From: Polychytrium aggregatum | Lineage: Eukaryota; Chytridiomycota; Chytridiomycetes; Polychytriales | Direction: 5' to 3' | Length of the DNA stretch: 64,000 bases | Assembly: GCF_025602895.1 (NCBI RefSeq) | Contig: NW_026516284.1 | Span: 151,994 to 215,993 of the forward strand | Part shown: positions 1 through 11,963 of the stretch, piece after piece | Position numbering within the stretch: the stretch's first letter is position 1 | Layout of the letters: every line of letters begins with the position of its first letter | Notes under the pieces: generated by a model | Told to the model about the DNA's origin: nothing | What the model saw: the letters and a program-made list of their open reading frames with translations, nothing else | Databases searched by the model: none | Translations under genes and position numbers: made by a program

Positions 1-190
1 CAGGCTGGGGCAATCGCAACGCCTCAGATCGCAGCGTCCCAGATCGCAACGCCCCAGATCGCTTGAATGCGTCCCAGTGCGCCGCCATCGTGCACGGCCC
101 ACGCAGCGTCGGGGCTTAAGGCTATGCGATCAAGTCTGTGTGTGGCGGCCGGCAATCCAACTCAGGCCCCTGTTCGCACTCGCTCCTCAG
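1..190 (+). other. Intron at the left edge, inside the cyclophilin-40 gene
   Basis: This stretch ends in a CTCCTCAG acceptor just before the first recognisable cyclophilin exon, so it is read as intron. It holds three to four imperfect copies of a GATCGCAACGCC-like unit between about 10 and 62. The exon encoding the first ~45-60 residues of the cyclophilin domain must lie left of the window. Confidence 0.6.
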
Positions 191-1599
191 ACTTCACCAA
201 CCACAATGGAACCGGCGGCGAATCGATCTACGGCGAAAAGTTCCAGGACGAAAACTTCCAGCTCAAGCACACCAAGCCCGGTCTTCTCTCCATGGCCAAT
301 GCCGGTACCAACACCAATGGAAGGTAGCTTTCGTACAACGTCGTGGCCGCTGGTCTGAAGCATGCGTGGGCACCCGGCTGTCGTTGCAACTCCATCCAGC
401 GGTTGACCCCCCATGTCACATATCCACCCTATAGCCAGTTCTTCATCACCACCGTTCCAACTCCTCATCTGAACGACAAGCATGTCGTCTTTGGTCAAGT
501 CGTAAAGGTGAGCTGTAGCTTTATCCGGAACACATCGTGGCACCAGCGCCATCTCAATGTCCTCATCTTGGCGCCGGGGACAAACAGCGCCTGCCCTCAT
601 GTACAAGCACTCCTGATTTGCAGCGGTGAATCATCGAGCCTGTAGTCTCGCTCGAATAATGCCGCCCATCTCAGCTACAGCTGATGCCGCAACTGACCAA
701 GTCCGTCGCTCTCTCCAGGGCATGAATATTGTTCGCCGAATCGAGCATCTGCCCACCTCCAACGACCGCCCCAACGATCCTGTCAGCATCGTGAACTGCG
801 GTGAGCTGGCCGAGGGCGAGGACGACGGCATTCCGTCCCCAGTCGATGGGGATATCTATGAAGACTACCCAGAGGACCACCCGGGCGACCATCCCGTCGA
901 GGAAATGGTCAACATCGCGGGCGAACTCAAGACCGTCGGTACGACGCACTTCAAGAAGGGCGATTTCAAGGAGGCTGCTGAGAAATATCTCAAATCTGTG
1001 CGATATCTCAACGATCTGCACCCGGCTCCCCAGGAAGCCAACGATCAGGACTTTCCTGCAGAACAAAAGAAGCTGTATTTCCAGCTTAAGGTTTCATGCC
1101 TGCTAAACGCCGCGATGGTAGGTCGATTTGTCCGCGAATCGGGAATGATTTGATATGTGTCGCTCAGTGCTCGTCTTTGGGTGGGATTATGCGTTGCAGA
1201 AAGCTGTGATCCGGCCATTTCTTCGTTCCTGTTCAGTCGCTGACGGCCCAATTGTCTCTTTGTCCCAATCTGTCGGCGTCCATTCCCCAGTGCTATCTGA
1301 AGGTCAGCAACTGGGCTGGCGCTATCGACGCCTCAAGCAAGGTCCTTAACCTGGCCAGTGCCCTCGCCAGCCACGCCGAACTTGCGTTGACTCCGTCAGA
1401 TGTTTGTAAGGCCCGCTTCCGTCGCGGACAGGGCCGTGTCAAGAACGGCGAGCCGGATCTGGCCCTTGAGGACTTTGCCGAAGCCAACAAGCTGTCGCCC
1501 GACGACAAGCTGATTGAGCGTGAGCTGAAGATGGTCCAGAAGTTCCTGAAGGAGCGTGATGAGAAGCAGAAGCGAGCCTATGCCAAAATGTTTGCTTGA
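191..1599 (+). CDS. Cyclophilin-40 type peptidyl-prolyl isomerase with TPR domain (5' partial)
   Basis: Joined exons 191-323, 435-507, 719-1117 and 1291-1599 keep phase at every junction. The first encodes the cyclophilin core [14 protein letters not shown]...[14 protein letters not shown], the second [20 protein letters not shown], followed by G and the MNIVRRIEH link typical of CYP40. The rest is a TPR region: [20 protein letters not shown], then [13 protein letters not shown] and the [10 protein letters not shown] helix pair, ending in a charged tail. In this family (PPID, Cpr6/Cpr7) the N-terminal domain isomerises prolyl bonds and the TPRs bind the C-terminal EEVD of Hsp90, acting as a cytosolic co-chaperone. 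The 5' exon(s) are outside the window, so the start is not seen. The intron after residue block LLNAAM is 173 bp. Confidence 0.93.
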
Positions 1600-2226
1600 G
1601 CGAGACCAAGATCTCCTTTTAGGCTGGCGATCCCAACACCACCAAAATACATGATCTCTCGTTGCCGCAGCCGTTGACCCGATCCAACGCCACTGGCTTA
1701 TTGCCCTCATAATCAACACCCAGCGACGATAAATGCAAAAGTCTTGGAAATATGCGCAGTGGGGTGCATCGGATGGAGATCAGCGGGCTGATGGAGAGAG
1801 GCGCCTCAGACTCGTCGAGTGGCACCATCGCCTTCGAGCCCTGCCCGCGACTGGAGTCGGTGCGATCCCAATGTGACAAGTTCCTGCATCAGAACACGCG
1901 GTTGAGGACGATGGATACAACCCGTGCAGAGCGCAACGGGGGAGTGCCATTTGCGTGATTCCGCAATTCCGCAATTCAGCCGCTGCCTTGAAGCGCATCC
2001 CTTCTTGCTTCCACGGGGCATTTCCAGAGCCAGCCGCAATTGTTTGGCCATGGTGGGCGATGAGTGGGTGTATTCACGACTCAGAAAAAGTGATACACAC
2101 ACGCGGTGCTATGTTTCGTTTCGAATGGGCTGTGGGCGTGTATTCAGGATCCGGATTAAAGCGGGGAGAGTCCTGCTCGTTTCTAGGGTTGACGCATCTT
2201 CCTCTTTTGATCTGCTTGCAGGTGGT
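1600..2226. other. Intergenic region between convergent cyclophilin-40 and HUT1 genes
   Basis: No exon-like conserved protein segment is visible on either strand. The two flanking genes converge here, so it should hold both 3' UTRs. Short open frames present here look random in composition. Confidence 0.5.
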
Positions 2227-3285
2227 CTACTCGGCCTTTTTGAGCTTCTTGGCTGCTTTGTTGGCACTGGCTGAGGATGGCGACCCGGCGGCTGGCTTCT
2301 TGGCCTCCAATTTCCTGGAACCTCCTGAAGACGGCTTGGCGTAGGCTTCAACGGCGATTCCAAGGAAAACGATGCCGACGGCCACCCACTGGCCCAACGA
2401 CAGCTTATGGCTGTAAACAAACAGACTCAACAGGATCGAAAACATCTTTCGGGTAACAGTGACGGTGACGAGCGAGAGCGATCCGAAACGCTCGAGCGTG
2501 TGGTAGATGAAACACTGTCCAATCGCGCCGCAAAGTCCAAACAGGACCACGTCGAGCATAACCCTTGGAAAGAGCGAGCAAAAGACCAAAGCATTCCGCA
2601 GCTCGGCGGAGTACGGATTGAGGAGCAGATACAGAATCATGAGGATGGACGAGAAAAAGTTCATAAATGTCATCATCTGGGTTCCCGAGACCTTGTACTT
2701 GTGGAAGACCTGGTCCTGGGTGGAATTCGTGGCGCCGTCGACAAACAGGTTGATGGACAGGAGAAACAGTCCCCAGAGCGAGCTGGCAGCCGCACCGCGC
2801 TTGTGGGTGCCCTCCTGCTCATGCAGCATCATAAAGGCCGAGACGCCAACGGTCACCAGCAGCACAACGAGGTACTTGTACGGGGGAAAGGTCTTGCGGT
2901 AGATCACAAAGTTCATGATCATCACTGGGATAAGCTTGCATGACTTGCCGAGGATCATGGTTGGGTAGTCGATGTGGCTCAGGGCCATGTATCCGAAAGG
3001 CGAGCCGCTCGAGTTGAGGATCGAGAGCTGGACGTATTTTTGGATGAGCTCGGAGGAGGGGCGCCCCAGATCGGATCCTTTGATTCTCAGGAACACATAT
3101 CCAACGACAGAGGCCAGAAGAGCCTGAACGACATTAAGGACGATGAAGTACTTGAAGAATTGTCGCTCGCCGTCCGGGGTAACATATGGCTGTTTGGTGA
3201 CCCGCTCTTGAACAAGTCCCCACGTCAGGAAGCAGGCGTAGATGCCAATGACGCAAAAGGCCAATTCGGCGTAGGCTCTGGACAT
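2227..3285 (-). CDS. HUT1: UDP-galactose/UDP-glucose transporter of the HUT1/SLC35B1 family
   Basis: A single-exon gene of 352 residues. It shows about ten hydrophobic segments and family motifs: VQERVTKQPYVTPDGERQFF near the N-terminus, SPFGYMALSHIDYPTMILGK and SCKLIPVM in the middle, and GATNSTQDQVF followed by FMNFFSS later. The C-terminus is Lys-rich and ends KKLKKAE, resembling a dilysine ER-retrieval signal. HUT1 proteins carry nucleotide sugars (or, for SLC35B1, ATP/ADP exchange has been reported) across the ER membrane and support ER glycoprotein folding. The length matches the family (about 330-420). The start is the first Met, with an N-terminal hydrophobic helix directly following. 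It converges with the cyclophilin-40 gene. Confidence 0.94.
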   Translation of the reverse strand: MSRAYAELAFCVIGIYACFLTWGLVQERVTKQPYVTPDGERQFFKYFIVLNVVQALLASVVGYVFLRIKGSDLGRPSSELIQKYVQLSILNSSGSPFGYMALSHIDYPTMILGKSCKLIPVMIMNFVIYRKTFPPYKYLVVLLVTVGVSAFMMLHEQEGTHKRGAAASSLWGLFLLSINLFVDGATNSTQDQVFHKYKVSGTQMMTFMNFFSSILMILYLLLNPYSAELRNALVFCSLFPRVMLDVVLFGLCGAIGQCFIYHTLERFGSLSLVTVTVTRKMFSILLSLFVYSHKLSLGQWVAVGIVFLGIAVEAYAKPSSGGSRKLEAKKPAAGSPSSASANKAAKKLKKAE

Positions 3286-3556
3286 GGCGAGACAGTCAAT
3301 GGGCTGGGATGGAGGGCGAGGCGGGGATTGGGCCGGATGGGAGCGGGTCCTCGATAGATCAGAATCGGACTGGGGACCCGATTACTGCAGAGGCGATGGG
3401 ACGTGGGCGGCTTGGTTCGCAGGACGAGACCGGATGCAAGTGAGGCAACGCCGCGAAAAGCGGCCTGAAACCAGAGGTTCTATATGCGACGAACGGACCA
3501 ATCAGCGGATGCCAAATCTGTGTGCAACCGAGATAGGCCGACACGGCGAGGCGCTC

Positions 3557-3557
<1 letters not shown>

Positions 3558-3607
<50 letters not shown>
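3558..3607. repeat. Hexanucleotide array (CGGTCT)n
   Basis: About eight perfect copies of CGGTCT in a row. Because the unit is six bases, the array reads as an open frame on both strands (for example Glu-Thr repeats on the minus strand), which creates spurious ORFs. Confidence 0.95.
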
Positions 3608-3678
3608 CACAATCGACCTGAACCCTGGGAACGTGCTCTGCATCGGTTGCGGGCTCATCAAGAGTGACAGGGCCGTTC

Positions 3679-3755
3679 AGAGCATACCCCGCAATATACC
3701 CCGCAGCATACCCCGCAGCATACGACGCAGCATACCCCGCAGCATACTCTGTAGT
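3679..3755. repeat. Imperfect 12-bp minisatellite (unit GCATACCCCGCA)
   Basis: About six units of a 12-bp sequence, some degenerate (ATACGACGCAGC, ATACTCTGTAGT at the right end). The unit length is a multiple of three, so the resulting Tyr/Ala/Gly-rich open frames are artefacts. Confidence 0.9.
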
Positions 3756-4376
3756 GTATTTGTTGGTCGTCATGCATGCTTCCACAAAAGTGGCCAGGCA
3801 TGGAGTCTATGTGTTGGGCCAGTACACAACCCGACATGCCACATACAAAATCAGTGCACTCGGGCTTGTTCAAAGCTGGGCTCTGCTCCACTTGAGACAC
3901 CGGTGTATTCAAGCGGGCTTGGGTTGTGGCTTCTGTAGAGTGGCAGGGCGACGCAAATGGCTGGATTCAAGAGTGTCCCCGAACCACCCGCTGTCGATGG
4001 CGTCACCCAAGCTTGAGCTTGCCTGGTCACAATCTGCAAACTAGTGCTCCTACGACGTCACTTGAAGCACACTTGAGTGCAAATGAACATAACTTGATCG
4101 CCCTGGTCTTGGCTTGCAGCTCTCCCAGCACTCTGCACAAGTCAACCATCGTGGCTCGTGAGGCTCTGTCGAGATCGCAGAAAGTCTCGGTACCCCACTA
4201 CCTGATATCCAGGCTGGTTTCCGAGTCAGCAACTTCATCCGTCTCCGGCGGAGTATCGACTGAAACTATCGACCCATATATCCATCCGTCCATCAGCCTC
4301 TCTGTGCCTCCATCGATCCACCCATCTGTCTGTATCCCTGCGCTGGCTCGCTTCTGGTGTCTGGACCTATTATAGA

Positions 4377-6518
4377 ATGCCGCTCTCGCTCTACAACCCT
4401 GCAACCAAGCAGTTCAATTGGACTGGGATCGCCATCCACGTCGCATTTCTCCAGCTCCTGGTGATATCTTCACTAGAGGCCGTCGCTATCTACTATGTAT
4501 ATACGGTTGGTATCGCCGGTTTAGGGTTGGTGCGCATGATATTTGGCAGCGCCCAGCATCGCTATCGACAGCGCTAACCATCTATGGCGCCAGTTCATCA
4601 ACGCACACATTCAAATCACGCCTCCGGAGATGGGGGGCAACTCGAGCGACATGACGTACAATGTCGGGCAGTATCCTATCCAGATTGTGTATTTTGGGCT
4701 GTTCATATTCTCGCAGTTCTTTCAGTTCATCTTGGTCTGGGATGCGGTAGGTGCCGTGGGAACCTGAGAACTCTGTGCTGCCGACCAGCCCAAGTTTCCA
4801 GACCGCTGGGGCGATCCGCCTTTTCGAATCGAGCGGGGCGGCATCACCAGACTTGATCTCACCCACCCCATCGGACGAGCGGGCGCACGAGCTTACCCAT
4901 GGTGTGCGAATACTTGTCCCGCCATGATGGATTGATTTGCACTTTCACTAACCTTCATCCTCTGGAACAGGCTCGAGTGAAAAACACGATGCAGGTCATT
5001 GCCGGCGCAGTTTTCAACATCCTGACATTTGCTTACTCGGGAATTCAAATATGGCAAACCTACAAGCTGCTAGGGTGCTCAGTTAGCATCATCGATGGAT
5101 TCAACAACGGCAACAGCCGAGCCTCCTACTACGCGGCGCTTGCCCTTCAAAGTGTCACAGACCAGATGTGCTCTGTTCCGGCAAATCCGCCCAACTCGAC
5201 CAGCGTCAGCATTCCGTTTACCACGGTGCCGAATCTGATCCGTCCGGCATTGCCGTACGAATATGCTATCTTTGTCATCATGTTCGTTTTCAACGCTGGC
5301 GGCTCGTTTGTTGCATGGAAGGTCTACGACGTTTACGGATGGGTGATCTACCAGGTCCAGGGAGCCTCAACCGAACGGCGGAGTATGTTGGACCGATCCT
5401 GCATAGGCTGACATCCGATAGAGTATGCTCAGAGGCTTAGCGTCGGTGGCCCGATTACCACTGCGACGTGCATCGTCATACAGACCGATAGAGTCGTGTC
5501 AGCAGCCAATGCTGTCCATCTCTGTCGCTGCTGCTATCGCCGTCTCGTCGCTGTTTTGGTCAACGATTCGATCGCACAAACTACCGGCACCCTTGGCGGC
5601 ATCGTCGCCTCCGCCGCCGCTGTCGCCAATAGCAGCTCTAACTTCCTTACGATTCAACTGCTTATCCTCCAGGAATCATGCGCTACTATCACAGTTTCAT
5701 TCTCTTGCTCAAGGTCAACATCTTCTTCTATGTCGGCATCATCATCCAATACGTCACGGCCTATTTTTTCGTCACACGCCATCCCATCGTCTGTCCGTCG
5801 TACTGGTACCCTATTTGTGACGACCTACAGCTGGCGGGATCAATCGTATCGACAAGTCTCTCTGCAACCAAGTTTGTCATCATCACAGGAGTGGTGCTTT
5901 GCATGGCTGCAATTCTCTACTACTCCTTTGGCTACTACGGGACCCGTCTTGGCAACCGAAGTCTCATGCTCAGCTTTCTGGTGCTCATCACCATGACAAC
6001 GGGGGCACTCATATATCCGCTTTATCAAGCCTTCCAGACCGGATTCGAGATGACCCGAGTGTGGCTGACCGTCTTCTGTAAGTGACTCGGAGCTGCGCTG
6101 CTGTTGTGTATGTGTGCTCCATCGACCGTGAGCGACGAAGCAGATCAACGCAACCGATCGCCGCTGAGCTGCTGCGTTTATGTTTGTTCGCCAGGCTGCA
6201 TCCAGATCTGTCTCAACGTCATCACCTTCTTCCTCGGTGTGTTTCTTACCGGAAGCATCAACAAAGGCCTGCGTGATATGGGTATGTTGCTCGCCTGGAC
6301 AGCCTTTTCAGGACACCACCGGTCCACAGCCTGAATTCCAACACCGGCTTGGTTGCGCTGGAGTCGCTGCGCTTATGCTGTCGAGTCAAACGGCGTTGAT
6401 GTATCACGCGCAATGTCTACTCACGTCATTCCGTCTGCGCTTCTCAGTTCACCGAGAGGCGATGATTAATGCCCCTCCAAGCCAAGTGAAGCCCAGGACG
6501 CAAAACGTTCTTGATTAG
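4377..6518 (+). CDS. Multi-pass membrane protein, UPF0658 Golgi membrane protein type
   Basis: Model: exons 4377-~4505, 4594-4746, 4971-5382, 5673-6077, 6195-6281 and 6448-6518; phases are continuous. (The first donor could instead be at 4497; both keep frame.) The protein of about 420 residues has some seven hydrophobic segments: WTGIAIHVAFLQLLVISSLE, then QIVYFGLFIFSQFFQFILVW directly followed by ARVKNTMQVIAGAVFNIL, a long lumenal-looking loop with Cys and NST sites, IFVIMFVFNAGGSFVAW, and SFILLLKVNIFFYVGIIIQY. The FSQFFQ...VWDA, then (R)KNT.QVI..FN pattern is what I recall for the fungal UPF0658 Golgi apparatus proteins (S. pombe SPAC1952.10c). No biochemical function is known. The family name is from memory; membrane topology is directly visible. 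Confidence 0.75.
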
Positions 6519-7268
6519 CGCTTCGTTGAGAGCATGTATCATTAGGGTGTATTTACAACACTTTCGTAGGACCAAGTATGGCCCCTCCAAATACCCAGAC
6601 CCTCTGCTGCACTTTGTTGATGGCCCGGTACCGAGAAGTGATCTGGATTATGTCGTTATCTGCCCGCTCAATCCAGTCAGTCTACACTCCCTCCACCTGG
6701 CGTGTCCAGTGCGCTCTACGAATCGAGTTCAACCTCTCGAGCATATGATTTGCGACAAAGAAAGCCGTGTCCTCGAGGGGTCGGCTGTGTGTGTGGCTGT
6801 ATGGGCTTGGACGGCAATTGGTAGCGTCTCTACCACGCTCAACGTCTTGGTTGGGAAGGAGAGGCCACTGAGCCAAATACAAGCACAGCAATGGAATGGC
6901 AACAGACTCCCTTTCCATTGATAGAAACATCTTTCCCTCCGTCCGTGCAAGAAACGAGGTGCTCTGAGTTCCTTCCACCAACAACCGACTCTGAGTTCTG
7001 GATGCCCCTTGCAAGTGTCCACTGTGCTCCGAAGCACCCTCCAGCGATTTCTCGTTCCCCATCCCTTCGGGAACATTGTGACAGTCTTTCGATCATCACC
7101 CGCAGCGATCGACTTGATCTTGGTAGTCAAAAGGGCAAGAGGCTGCAGCCCCGATTCTGGCTGGGTCTGAACCCAGATATCTACACAGGGCTCTCAATGA
7201 TCCGCTAGCAGCGAGCCAGTACAGTGGCCTGTTTCTTGATGCAGAGGGTCAAATATCCATTCAGGGGC
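6519..7268. other. Intergenic region between convergent genes
   Basis: The UPF0658 gene ends at 6518 and the CFAP337-like gene, on the opposite strand, ends at 7269. The 750 bp between show only short frames of random-looking composition. I see no gene, RNA or notable repeat. Confidence 0.5.
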
Positions 7269-10200
7269 CTAGTCCCGCTTTGGTGTCTTGGGAGTCGGAA
7301 TGATGTTTTGTAAAAGCGCATCGATATCGGCCAGGTTTTGTGGGTGAAGCCGATTGTATATCCGAAACTGGTTCGAGCGGTCTTTGGCAACGTTGCAAGT
7401 TCGCTTCGGTGGAAGATTCTCATGGATCTGTCGAGCATAGGCCGTATTGGCATACCACGAATGGGACGCTCGCGAGAGGACTTCGGCGGTGGCAATCGAT
7501 CTTCCGCGGCTTTGAGGCAGCCCCTCGAGCACTGGCCCAGGCGAAATCAGGTCAGTAGAGAGGGCTATGATCGTCAGGCATTCCAAGCGCTGGTGCTGTC
7601 AGATGCGCGCTGACATGAGGCTATTTGGCTCGATCGCTGCGAACGATTATCATCCTGGACAGTACTCTGACTGAACCACCAACACTGCTCACCTGACCCC
7701 TGCCTCGATGCAAGGAGGTTGGAAAGAGAGTCTTTGCTGCCATCCGGGCTTCGAGGATAGGTGCTTGGAACATCAAGAGACGGAATCGGTGGAAGCGATA
7801 CCTGCAAAGCGCGGTAGGCCATTTCTTCCTCGACCGCCACCACATCCGCCGGCCGGGCCGGATGCTGAAAGGTCTGGAAGTCATTGATGTCCCAGGGCGA
7901 AAACTGTCCAAAGGTTCCAATCCATTCACCTTGGATCTGCGGGTGATTCAACCCCCCCCCACGCATGCACACAAGAGCAATCACAATATCGTGCCAGAGA
8001 CGTTAGGATTTATGGCCATAATGACTGCGTAGTATCGACAAGCACTTACCGTAAAGAGTCGGGCGGTGCAATCGGGACTCCCGGTCAACACCACCTGGAA
8101 CTCCTCGACAAAATCCAGGCTCACGATCGAGCGGGCGTGTGCGCGGAACCGGTGTCGCAGCGGCATGCTGTGATCGAGACGGTGATCCACGCATGTGTCG
8201 GCAATGTCCCAGACGCTAACGCAACCAACTGTGTCGGCCGTAATCAAGATCGTATTCGACGAGTTTACCGACATGGTGAAGATGCCTTCACTCGGCTCAG
8301 AGGTGCCTGGACACGCCCAGATCATCTGTCCCTCCTCGATACTCCAGAAACGAATCATGCCGTCCGAGCCGCAGGTGACCAGCTCCGCGGCACCGTGACA
8401 ATGTCTGCGCTCCAAGAGAAACAAAACTGAATCCGAAGTGGATTGGACACAGTCAACTTCCATGGGCATTGAGGTCGCTGTGATCTCATTCTCTCACCAG
8501 AGCTTTCGATAGAAGTGCAGTGCCATCAGCGTGTGGGCTTACCCTTGTCAATCGACCTGTTGGTGTTTGGTTTGGTTTCAGCGTCCCACGGATCGGGAAC
8601 TCGTAGTCTGTGCAGCACATGCCCCGACTGGACGTTGAACAGAATGATTTCTCCGTCGTAGCTGGCCGTCGCCAGCAGATTTGGTGGCGAAAACTCCATG
8701 GAAACGATATCATCTTTGTGCCATGCTTGCTGTTGTCGATCTGGAAACGTTTCGCTTTCGTGAAGCGTGTAGCTCTCGAAATCGTCGACAAACAGTGACA
8801 CACGTCTGTTCCATCCCGTGGCGGCAATCATCGGACGCTCGTTGAGGTGTATATACTGAAGTGCCGAGGGAGAGCAAGAGTGAGCATTGCCCAAGTCTCG
8901 AGAACACAGTAGTCACCAGAATGTAGCGTACAGCTCGCAGCTGGTGAGGTGGCAAATTGAAGCGCACTCTCTTGCAATCAGCGCGACAGAGAAAAATGTT
9001 CGAGGCAGCGCCAGGCTCGGTTTGGAAAAGACATAAGCTTACCGTTATTGCTGCAATTTCACCGCCATCTAATTTCATGAACTCATGCAGCCGCTGCCCA
9101 TTGTTATAGTTCCACATTCGAATCGTTCCATCTGGTGGTTGTGGATCGAGAGACTCAGAGATGCAGAAATAGCCAATTTCAAAAGCCTTCGCATGCTCTC
9201 CCCAGTCTCACAGCGCTGTCACATCGGCTCGGACAAAGTTCAGGCAGGCGTGCTCTCTGTCATGACCACCCCCTCTGTTACCTCGCGCGCCTGTAATCAA
9301 GCGACGTCCATTGCTGTCGAACGACATGGCAGTGATCTCGGCCTTGCCACTTGTTGCCGAGAACCGAAATACGTTTGCGCCGGTTGTGATGTCCTGTTGG
9401 GAGAACACGGGCGCGATTAGCATATCAGACAGGTAGAGTGACTGCAAGGACAGCATCCAATCTTGATCAACCACCGCGCCTTGGAGGCATCTCCCCGAAT
9501 CTCGGTTCTTGGGTTGCAATTGATCTTGTCTGAGCCGATCTGATAAGAAACCCCACAGACTCACCCAGACATTGACGATTCCCCCGTCACATCCGCTGAC
9601 CACCTGCTTGTAGTTGGCACTGTATATGACACCTCGGATAGGATGGTCGTGGCTCTTGGGCGATGTGACCGCCGTCCGCCTCTCCTTGAGATTGTACACA
9701 GACATGATCGCGCTGGCGGCGATAAGACAGCCTCCGCCGCTGGAATTGAAGAATACGGTGGCGATGGTATCTTCTGGCCGGTGAAGCACGCTGTCAAAGA
9801 GCGTTTGGAGGCACTGCTGCTTTCGGATGTCCCATATCTTGACAACTTTGTCAAAGTCAAGCGATATGATCTGCCCGCTGAGCTCGTTGATGGTGATGGA
9901 GATGATGGGTGCGTTATGGCCTTTCAGTGCGGCCATGGGATTCTTGAGGCGATGAGGGTTCCATAGTCTCAGTTTCTTGTCTTGGTGACCAAAAGTTTGA
10001 CGGTTGCATGCCGGCGAATGTATTGCGTCAGGACGTCATCGTACGATAGAAGATTGAATTAGCGTCATTGATCTCTTCATAGTGACAGTGGCGGAAGCAA
10101 CAGCAGACCCACGATCTCGATGCACTTTTGTGGACCCATGTACAGATAACTGCCTCGGGTGTGCAGAGACGGAATCAACGTCTCCTATCCTCTTCATCTC

Positions 10201-11963
10201 CGGCGCTCGCTTCGATGAAAGATGCTTGCCTGTTCCGCCGGTAACGAGAGTCAGGGGGAATTTGGAATATGCAAAGGTATTGACGCCTTTGTGGACAGGT
10301 GCAGAATGGTAGATCCACTTCTTCTTGGAGACCTGCGTTGCCACCACGAGCGAGTGGGTTGGGTCCGGCGAGCAGCTCACAATCAGATGAATGTCGTGGT
10401 AGTAACGCACCATGACCGTCCAGTCGTTGTGGGCCTTTCGCTTGGTCAGAATACACGAAAATTTGTTGTTCTTGCCGAGAGAGTCCAGCAGGACGGTTTT
10501 CCCCTGATGCTTTTGGGTGGCATACTGGTCGATCAGGTTGATGTTGAAGGTGAAGACCAGTACATATCCACTGTCTGTGCCGATATACATGGTCCCATCG
10601 CTCGCATCTGGATTGTCACTGTCGGACCAGTAGTCGAGAGAAAGGGCCACGGTATCTTGCAGATCCAGGCGGAGCTGGGTCTCCATTGTCATGAAATCTG
10701 AAGGATACACATCCGTGCGGTTTCAGCGAACGGGCACATCATTTATCATATCATATCCGGCTCGAGATGCATTCTGCTGGAGGAGCAACGGCATTATGCT
10801 CTTTCACACACTTCTCCCGTCACAAGCATACCGTAGATTGTCACATGGTGGTCGTCGGATGCGAGCGCGATCTTGTTGAGATTGTCCATGTACGTGCAGT
10901 CGTGGGTCCAGCGGACCTCGGTGTTGCGAGGGATCTTGTTGCCCTTCTTCGCCTTTTGTGCCGATTTCATCGATGACTCTTCCAGTCCCTCAATGCTGCC
11001 GGTAGCGAAACCGGACCGAGTTAGATGGGACCGAAAGCGGCTGAGCACCGGTCTCCTGCTACCTCTGCGCCCGCTGCGAACAGAACCAGTCTGTCTGCTT
11101 TGTGAGCCACGGCACTCGTCCCAACACCAGAGACTATATCTCGTCCTCGTTGGCATCGCCAGCACCGCCACAGACGGTACAAACCCAACATTCGAAAAGC
11201 TGCGCTGTAGCTTGAGCCGGTCGCCCCAGTGGCAGATTGTCCCCTCCCGGCTGCAAGTAACATATCGACTCGACTTTTTGAGAAATAGGATTCTCACGAT
11301 GGCATCCTTGTGGGGAGTCAGGAGCGCCGATCGCCTCACTTCGGTGTCAAAGAGCTGTGTTTCGGCCTCCTCCTTCATTTTGTTGTGTCCCTCGGCCTGA
11401 AGCAGCATGAATGTGCTGAACTCGTCCCAGTCGACAGAATCATCGATGTTGGCGTCGATTTTCATAAATAGATGCGACATCTGCTCTTCGTTCAGTCCCT
11501 GACCGAGGATCATCCCAAAGGCCTCTTTGAATTCATCGATCGAGAGACAGCCCTTGCCATCCTTTTCGGACGCCTCCTGGAAGACAGATTTTGTTGCGAC
11601 TGGGCGTCAAGCCGTGGCCATTGAGCCGATCGCACGGCTCTCACAGCCAGCCATCCATCGCTCCCGCGGGCTTGGACCTGCGGGTCGCCTTACCCGGAAG
11701 ATGTTCATGAGCTCGCGAAAATGCTGGAGATTCAGCTCCTTCTCGGCTCGATACGAGGCGTTGTCCTTCAGCAAATTGACCCGATTCGGCTTGGAATGAA
11801 GCTGCACCTCGAGTTCCTTGGTCCGAGCCTTGGTCCGGTCCAGGACCGACTCGCCTTTTGTCTCCCTTGAAATGCCCCAGGACTTGAGTCCCTTGAGGCC
11901 GCCGGGGACATTGCCATGACCCGACGCCTTGGTCCCCGAGATTGCCGGCAGGGTAAATGACAT
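7269..11963 (-). CDS. EF-hand and WD40-repeat axonemal protein, CFAP337/WDR49 (WDR64/EFCAB8) type
   Basis: Twelve exons on the minus strand: 11963-11694, 11576-11185, 10995-10832, 10697-10230, 9980-9565, 9393-9282, 9131-9043, 8970-8917, 8855-8543, 8456-8050, 7936-7693, 7531-7269; all phases agree, giving about 1,063 residues. Near the N-terminus is an EF-hand pair (degenerate loop EKDGKGCLSIDE; good loop DANIDDSVDWDE), then two seven-bladed-propeller-like runs of WD repeats (TDKKLRLWNP, DKVVKIWDIRKQ, GGIVNVW, DGTIRMWNYNNG, GMIRFWSIEEG, GCVSVWDIAD). EF-hand plus long WD40 array is the architecture of WDR49/CFAP337, a ciliary protein; it fits a flagellated zoospore. Start choice: Met at 11963; an in-frame Met at 11990 is possible. 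Intron 4 starts with GC (donor at 10229). Confidence 0.85.
9981..10229 (-). other. GC-AG intron in the CFAP337-like gene
   Basis: The exon ends ...GGAACAG at 10230 and the intron begins GCAAGC, ending ..CCAAG before 9980. Splicing here joins TGGT to DKKLRLW and restores a WD repeat in phase; no GT donor nearby does so. GCAAGC matches the strong consensus expected of GC donors. Confidence 0.7.

Larger units (their letters stand above)
3286..4376. other. Divergent intergenic region between HUT1 and the UPF0658 gene, with two short tandem repeats
   Basis: No coding segment with conserved features was recognised. The two flanking genes are transcribed away from each other, so this 1.1 kb should contain both promoters. 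It holds a GGTCTC hexanucleotide array and a 12-bp array, listed separately, and a pyrimidine-rich CCATC-type stretch at about 4265-4335 just before the UPF0658 start. Confidence 0.5.

Noticed and set aside
2407-2943. 178-codon plus-strand frame
   Set aside because: Antisense shadow of HUT1.
3558-3755. CRISPR-like array
   Set aside because: The repeats are contiguous hexamer and 12-bp arrays with no spacers, in a eukaryotic sequence.
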